A DNA stretch of 14,643 bases from Thermoleophilaceae bacterium (GTDB lineage: Bacteria; Actinomycetota; Thermoleophilia; Solirubrobacterales; Thermoleophilaceae), in NCBI GenBank assembly GCA_013696425.1, contig JACCYP010000207.1:1-14643 (forward strand), read 5' to 3'. Of the stretch, positions 11,288 through 14,643 are shown one piece after another (position 1 is the first letter of the stretch; every line of letters begins with the position of its first letter). A program made the translations under genes and the position numbers. The notes beneath the pieces were generated by a model that was given only the letters and a program-made list of their open reading frames with translations, was not told where the DNA came from and did no database searches.

Positions 11288-11683
11288 ATGCCAAGCACCA
11301 ATCAGCTCGTCCGCAAGGGTCGCAAGAAGCCCAAGAAGAAGGTCGCTACGCCGGGCCTCAAGTCCGGCCAGGGCAACAAGAAGCGGGTCTCCGCCCCGCA
11401 GCGCCGCGGGGTCTGCACCCGCGTGTACACCACCACGCCGAAGAAGCCGAACTCCGCGCTGCGCAAGGTCGCGCGCGTTCGGCTGACCAACGGCATGGAG
11501 GTCACCTCCTACATCCCGGGCGAGGGCCACAACCTCCAGGAGCACTCCGTGGTGCTCGTGCGAGGCGGCCGCGTGAAGGACCTGCCGGGCGTGCGTTACA
11601 AGGTCGTCCGCGGGACGCTCGACGCCGCCGGCGTGTCGGACCGCAAGAAGGCTCGTTCGCAGTACGGCGTCAAGGCCAAGTAG
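11288..11683 (+). CDS. rpsL: 30S ribosomal protein S12
   Basis: A 131-residue S12, part of the decoding centre of the small ribosomal subunit. The start MPSTNQLVRKGRKK at ATG 11288 matches the family N-terminus; the frame stays open upstream but that extension is not homologous. Conserved blocks are RGVCTRVYTTTPKKPNSALRK (from 40) and GEGHNLQEHS, then GGRVKDLPGVRY. The lysines of the streptomycin-associated sites are unmutated (PKKPNS at 51-56; KDLPG from Lys97, with Asp98 at the usual methylthiolation position). Compared with the E. coli and mycobacterial proteins as I remember them, about nine extra residues (around SGQGNKKRVSA, 26-36) sit in the N-terminal extension. rpsG follows after 8 nt, so the two form one transcript. 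Confidence 0.98.
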   Translation: MPSTNQLVRKGRKKPKKKVATPGLKSGQGNKKRVSAPQRRGVCTRVYTTTPKKPNSALRKVARVRLTNGMEVTSYIPGEGHNLQEHSVVLVRGGRVKDLPGVRYKVVRGTLDAAGVSDRKKARSQYGVKAK

Positions 11684-11691
11684 AGACCGCC

Positions 11692-12162
11692 ATGCCCCGT
11701 CGCGCAGCAGCCGGAAGCCGTCCTGTCGCCCTAGACGCCGTCCACGGGTCGAAGCTCGTCACCCAGGTGATCAACAAGGTGATGACCGGCGGGAAGAAGT
11801 CCACCGCCGAGAAGATCGTCTACGAGGCTCTCGACATCCTCGCCAAGCGCACCGGGCAGGAGCCCGTCGAGGCGCTAGAAGCTTCAGTCCGCTCCCTCTC
11901 CCCGAGCCTCGAGGTCCGCTCCCGCCGGGTCGGCGGCGCGACCTACCAGGTCCCGGTCGAGGTGCCCGGCCCGCGTGCGAAGACGCTCGCCGTGCGCTGG
12001 CTCATCGAGTTCGCTCGCAACCGCCGCGAGAAGACGATGGCGGAGCGCCTCGCCGGCGAGCTCTCCGACGCCCAGTCCGAACAGGGCGGCGCGTGGAAGC
12101 GCAAGGACGACATCTACCGCATGGCCCAGGCCAACAAGGCCTTCGCGCATTACCGCTGGTAG
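11692..12162 (+). CDS. rpsG: 30S ribosomal protein S7
   Basis: A 156-residue S7, a primary 16S rRNA-binding protein that organises the 30S head and lies at the E site. The sequence is full length and typical: MPRRAAAGSRPV, then SKLVTQVINKVMTGGKKSTAEKIVYEAL (from about 20), VGGATYQVPVEV (about 81-92), RWLIEFARNRREKTMAERLAGEL, and the C-terminal KRKDDIYRMAQANKAFAHYRW. ATG at 11692 lies 8 nt after the rpsL stop; the ribosome binding site is weak, fitting translational coupling. In many bacteria fusA follows directly. Here a 178-bp non-coding gap and a reverse-strand gene come first. Confidence 0.98.
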   Translation: MPRRAAAGSRPVALDAVHGSKLVTQVINKVMTGGKKSTAEKIVYEALDILAKRTGQEPVEALEASVRSLSPSLEVRSRRVGGATYQVPVEVPGPRAKTLAVRWLIEFARNRREKTMAERLAGELSDAQSEQGGAWKRKDDIYRMAQANKAFAHYRW

Positions 12163-12164
12163 TC

Positions 12165-12183
12165 CCTCGGCGTAGCGCCGCGG
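12165..12183 (+). terminator. Possible hairpin terminator after rpsG
   Basis: CC-T-CGGCG-TAG-CGCCG-C-GG forms a short GC-rich hairpin 2 nt after the rpsG stop, with one mismatch. No T-tract follows, so it would be a non-canonical terminator or simply a 3'-end stabilising hairpin. Confidence 0.3.
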
Positions 12184-12249
12184 CTCTTCGAAACAGCGGG
12201 CAATTAAGAGGTGGCCCCGAGCGTTGTTGCAGGGCGTGGCCCGCGCGTG

Positions 12250-12291
12250 GTTGCGCACTTGTACGTCCTATGGCACTTACAAACGCGCAAC
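12250..12291. repeat. Long imperfect inverted repeat in the rpsG 3' gap
   Basis: The arms GTTGCGCACTTGTA (12250-12263) and TACAAACGCGCAAC (12278-12291) match at 12 of 14 positions around a 14-nt loop. As RNA this gives a 7-bp stem, a 2x2 internal loop and a 5-bp stem. The base composition is more mixed than its surroundings, so it is not a GC-content artefact. It could be a structured RNA element, a repeat-family member or a protein site. It lies in the convergent gap 12163-12340, which holds no gene I can support. Confidence 0.5.
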
Positions 12292-12302
12292 GACGCGAAA
12301 TC

Positions 12303-12330
12303 GGGGCATCTCGCGGAGTAGCGACGCCCC
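12303..12330. repeat. Second imperfect hairpin in the same gap
   Basis: GGGGC and GCCCC arms enclose a further imperfect stem (TC/GA, then GC/GC, with an A-C mismatch and a bulge) and a GGAGTA loop. It lies between the larger inverted repeat and the 18-bp repeat. No T-tract follows on either strand. Confidence 0.3.
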
Positions 12331-12337
12331 GCCCCCA

Positions 12338-12355
12338 CCCTTATTGCTGCAGTTC
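12338..12355 (-). repeat. 18-bp dispersed repeat, copy 2
   Basis: On the minus strand this reads GAACTGCAGCAATAAGGG, identical to 9444-9461. Here it overlaps the end of the minus-strand membrane protein gene and provides its last codons (E-L-Q-Q) and TAA stop. Both copies are in convergent gaps and run in the direction of the gene they end or follow. Confidence 0.7.
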
Positions 12356-12847
12356 TTCGGACCTCGCGCCCGGCCCGAAGAGGCTGAGCGCCCCCGCGGC
12401 TATCGCCGCGAGCCCACCCAGGATCTCGAAGGTCAGGCCCACGCCGCGCACCGCCTTCGCCTGCTCGAAGTCCTGGCCGATGGCGCCCGTCTCGCCGGCC
12501 TTCGGGATGTCGATCGCGAGGGCGATTAAGAGCACGATCGCCCCCGCCACGATCAGGCCGAACGCCGCCGGGCGGGAACCCCCGAGGCCGGCTCCGTAGG
12601 CCATCACGAAGGAGAAGAGGCCGAGAAGCACTAGCGCGTAGGAGTGGGCCTCGCCGCCGGTGGTCTCGCACGAATCCTGGAGTGAGGGCTGGGCCAGCGC
12701 CTCGCACGAGGCGGTGAGCACCTGGACCGAGCGCACGAGCGAGAAGTCGGTGAGGATCATGAGGATCCCGGCGGCCACCCCGAGGCCGAACACGGCCAGT
12801 GGAATGGCGTCCGACGGGGTCATCGAAGGCGGCCTGAAATCCCGCAT
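12341..12847 (-). CDS. Small four-helix membrane protein of unknown function
   Basis: From ATG 12847 the product is 168 residues with four hydrophobic segments, near 14-32, 70-88, 94-114 and 136-157. The loop between the first two helices carries Cys48 and Cys60, which could form a disulfide if that loop faces outward. I do not recognise the family. The start is uncertain: ATG 12847 has a GATACT -10-like element ending 7 nt upstream, fitting a leaderless mRNA; ATG 12823 would give 160 residues starting MTPSDAIPLAVF; a GTG at 12976 would add a non-hydrophobic, unconvincing N-terminus. The last residues, ELQQ, come from the 18-bp repeat. The gene lies on the opposite strand between rpsG and fusA and shares its upstream region with the fusA promoter. 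Confidence 0.72.
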   Translation of the reverse strand: MRDFRPPSMTPSDAIPLAVFGLGVAAGILMILTDFSLVRSVQVLTASCEALAQPSLQDSCETTGGEAHSYALVLLGLFSFVMAYGAGLGGSRPAAFGLIVAGAIVLLIALAIDIPKAGETGAIGQDFEQAKAVRGVGLTFEILGGLAAIAAGALSLFGPGARSEELQQ

Positions 12848-12897
12848 GCGATCTAGTATCTGGTGCCCACGGCGCTCGCCGGGCGAAGCCCGGCTAG

Positions 12898-12906
12898 TGC
12901 TACCAT
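12898..12906 (+). promoter_or_regulatory. Candidate extended -10 promoter of fusA
   Basis: TGCTACCAT has the same extended -10 form as the element before rpsL (TGTTACCAT). Transcription would start near 12913, giving a leader of about 150 nt. A perfect 7-bp hairpin (GCCGGGC-GAA-GCCCGGC, 12878-12894) lies just upstream, where a -35 would be, and could be a regulator site or an end-of-transcript structure. Confidence 0.45.
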
Positions 12907-12912
12907 CGACTC

Positions 12913-13065
12913 CCGCTCGGGGGGCTTCGTCGCTTCCCGACGTGCGATCGGTCATGACGGAAGGAACCCAGACCACATAGAACGCTGGACCCGGGAACCA
13001 TTTCTCCGAGTGCCCGGCCCGTAAGGGCCTTTTTTCTGTTCAAAGACGCTAAGAATCGAAATCAC
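12913..13065 (+). promoter_or_regulatory. fusA leader with possible attenuator
   Basis: Predicted untranslated leader of fusA. It contains a nine-codon open frame at 12954-12980 (MTEGTQTT, four Thr of eight residues), then CCGGG at 12991-12995, which can pair with CCCGG at 13013-13017. That pairing would use the first two bases of the terminator stem at 13016-13029, so the two structures exclude each other. The arrangement has the form of a transcription attenuator. The short frame has no obvious ribosome binding site. The promoter and read-through control are inference; the terminator itself is clear. Confidence 0.4.
13016..13035 (+). terminator. Intrinsic terminator just upstream of fusA
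   Basis: GGCCC-GTAA-GGGCC followed by six T residues: a perfect 5-bp GC stem, a tetraloop and a T-tract, the classical Rho-independent form. It ends 30 nt before the fusA ATG on the same strand. No plus-strand gene ends nearby (rpsG stops 850 nt upstream), so it probably acts within the fusA leader; otherwise it stops long read-through from rpsG. Confidence 0.8.
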
Positions 13066-14643
13066 ATGCCCCGCAAAGTTCCTCTAGAGAAGACCCGCAA
13101 CATCGGGATCATGGCTCACATCGACGCCGGTAAGACGACGACGACCGAGCGCATCCTCTACTACACCGGCCGAACCCACAAGATCGGCGAGGTTCACGAG
13201 GGCGCGGCCGTGATGGATTGGATGGAGCAGGAGCAGGAGCGCGGCATCACGATCACCTCTGCGGCCACCACGGCCCACTGGGAGGACCACCGCATCAACA
13301 TCATCGACACGCCGGGGCACGTCGACTTCACCGTCGAGGTCGAGCGCTCGCTGCGCGTGCTCGACGGCGCGATCGCCGTCTTCGACTCGGTCGCCGGGGT
13401 CGAGCCGCAGTCAGAGACCGTGTGGCGCCAGGCCGACAAGTACCACGTGCCGCGCATCGCCTACATCAACAAGATGGACCGCACCGGCGCGAACTTCGCG
13501 GGCTCCGTCGACACGATGAAGGACCGCCTGGGCGCGAACGCGTTGCCCATCCAGCTGCCGATCGGCGCGGAGACCGAGTTCCGCGGGCTCATCGACCTCG
13601 TGGAGTACAAGGCGATCCTCTACAAGGACGACCTCGGCACCGACTGGGAGGTCGTCGAGATCCCGGCCGAGCACACCGACGCCGCCCACGAGGCGCGACA
13701 GCACCTGATCGAGGCCCTCTCGGACTTCGACGACGAGCTCATGGAGGACTTCCTCGAGGACAAGCCGATCGATCCGGCCCGCCTCAAGGCCGACATCCGC
13801 AAGGCCACGCTCGCCATCAAGATCACGCCGGTGATGTGCGGGTCGTCCTTCAAGAACAAGGGCGTCCAGCCGCTGCTCGACGCCGTGCTCGCCTACCTGC
13901 CGAGTCCGCTCGACGTGCCGCCCATCACGGGTGTCGAGCCGGTGAAGGGCGACGACGAGGGCCGCGAGGCCGTGCGCCCCGCCGACGACGACGCTCCGTT
14001 CGCGGCGCTCGCCTTCAAGGTCATGTCCGACCCCTTCGTCGGCAAGCTCACCTACTTCCGCGTCTACTCCGGCAAGCTCCAGGCGGGCGGCCGGATCCTG
14101 AACGCGGCCACCGGCCGCACCGAGCGCGCCGGGCGCATCCTGATGATGCACGCGAACGATCGCGAGGAGCAGGAGGAGATCTACGCGGGCGACATCGCCG
14201 CGGCCGTTGGCCTCAAGCAGACCTCCACGGGCGACACGCTGTGCGCGCCCGACGCCGCGATCGTGCTCGAGAACATCGACTTCCCCGAGCCGGTCGTGCA
14301 CGTCTCGATCGAGCCGAAGACGAAGGCCGACCAGGAGAAGATGAGCGAGGCGCTCGCGAAGCTCTCCGAGGAGGACCCGACCTTCCAGATCCGCACCGAC
14401 GAGGAGACCGGCCAGACGGTCATCTCCGGCATGGGCGAGCTCCACCTCGAGGTCATCGTCGAGCGCATGAAGCGCGAGTTCAACGTCGAGGCCGCCGTCG
14501 GGCGCCCCCAGGTCGCCTACCGCGAGACCATCCGCGAGACCGTCGAGAAGGTCGAGGGCAAGTTCATCAAGCAGACCGGCGGCTCGGGACAGTACGGAGT
14601 GGTCCGCATCAACATGGAGCCCGCGCCGGGCGAGGGCTTCGAC
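13066..14643 (+). CDS. fusA: Elongation factor G (partial, 3' end outside window)
   Basis: The first 526 codons of EF-G, the GTPase that drives ribosomal translocation and, with RRF, ribosome recycling; the family is about 700 residues. Visible GTPase motifs are G1 AHIDAGKTT (17-25), G2 RGITI (59-63), G3 DTPGH (81-85), G4 NKMD (135-138) and G5 CGSS (258-261). Domain II starts near 310, domain III near 400 (ISGMGELHLEVIVERMKREF at its end), and the start of domain IV is present (GRPQVAYRETI; GGSGQYG). ATG at 13066 begins MPRKVPLEKTRNIGIMAHID, as expected; its ribosome binding site is weak. All motifs are intact, so this is a functional canonical EF-G. It is separated from rpsG by about 900 bp including a reverse-strand gene, and preceded by its own leader and terminator. 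Confidence 0.98.
   Translation, partial: MPRKVPLEKTRNIGIMAHIDAGKTTTTERILYYTGRTHKIGEVHEGAAVMDWMEQEQERGITITSAATTAHWEDHRINIIDTPGHVDFTVEVERSLRVLDGAIAVFDSVAGVEPQSETVWRQADKYHVPRIAYINKMDRTGANFAGSVDTMKDRLGANALPIQLPIGAETEFRGLIDLVEYKAILYKDDLGTDWEVVEIPAEHTDAAHEARQHLIEALSDFDDELMEDFLEDKPIDPARLKADIRKATLAIKITPVMCGSSFKNKGVQPLLDAVLAYLPSPLDVPPITGVEPVKGDDEGREAVRPADDDAPFAALAFKVMSDPFVGKLTYFRVYSGKLQAGGRILNAATGRTERAGRILMMHANDREEQEEIYAGDIAAAVGLKQTSTGDTLCAPDAAIVLENIDFPEPVVHVSIEPKTKADQEKMSEALAKLSEEDPTFQIRTDEETGQTVISGMGELHLEVIVERMKREFNVEAAVGRPQVAYRETIRETVEKVEGKFIKQTGGSGQYGVVRINMEPAPGEGFD

Noticed and set aside
11119..11691. Upstream extension of the rpsG frame
   Set aside because: It runs through rpsL in another frame; homology to S7 begins at ATG 11692.
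12224..12529. Plus-strand open frame from TTG in the rpsG 3' gap
   Set aside because: There is a purine-rich GAGGTGG upstream, but the frame runs antisense into the membrane protein gene and the product has no domain; it is best explained as reading through the palindromic elements.
12848..12976. N-terminal extension of the membrane protein from GTG 12976
   Set aside because: The added residues are hydrophilic and unlike a membrane protein N-terminus, and the extension would cover the fusA promoter region; internal ATGs at 12847 or 12823 fit better.

Overview
The window is very GC-rich and gene-dense. RpoB, RpoC, S12, S7 and EF-G all read as actinobacterial sequences. RpoC has the actinobacterial layout, opening with a GTG start that overlaps the rpoB stop. 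The mix of deep-branching actinobacterial signatures suggests the class Thermoleophilia (Solirubrobacterales/Gaiellales relatives), but that placement is inference from protein resemblance only.

Layout. (1) 1-5334, plus strand: the 3' end of rpoB, complete rpoC, and an alpha/beta hydrolase that starts 2 nt after the rpoC stop, so it probably shares the rpoBC transcript. (2) 5360-8470, minus strand: a secreted GH31 glycosidase and a small HAD-fold protein. (3) 8536-9411, plus strand: a nine-helix DMT/EamA-type membrane protein, divergent from the HAD gene. (4) 9499-11249, minus strand: a second alpha/beta hydrolase, paralogous to the first, overlapping a membrane-anchored protein of unknown function. 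(5) 11288-12162, plus strand: rpsL and rpsG. (6) 12341-12847, minus strand: a small four-helix membrane protein. (7) 13066 to the end, plus strand: fusA, truncated by the window edge after 526 codons.

How it fits together. The core is the transcription/translation block rpoB-rpoC ... rpsL-rpsG-fusA, with accessory genes inserted on both strands. Genes between rpoC and rpsL also occur in other actinobacteria. A reverse-strand gene between rpsG and fusA is less usual: it separates fusA from the rpsL-rpsG transcript. fusA has its own candidate promoter, a leader of about 150 nt, and a textbook intrinsic terminator 30 nt before its start codon, which suggests conditional read-through.

Non-coding signals worth attention: the fusA leader/terminator; a TGnTACCAT extended -10 motif shared by rpsL and the fusA leader; an exact 18-bp repeat in the two wider convergent gaps, one copy of which supplies the stop codon of a gene; and a palindrome-rich gap after rpsG. 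I saw no tRNA, rRNA, CRISPR array, insertion sequence or phage gene. The window looks like a chromosomal housekeeping locus rather than a defence or mobile island.
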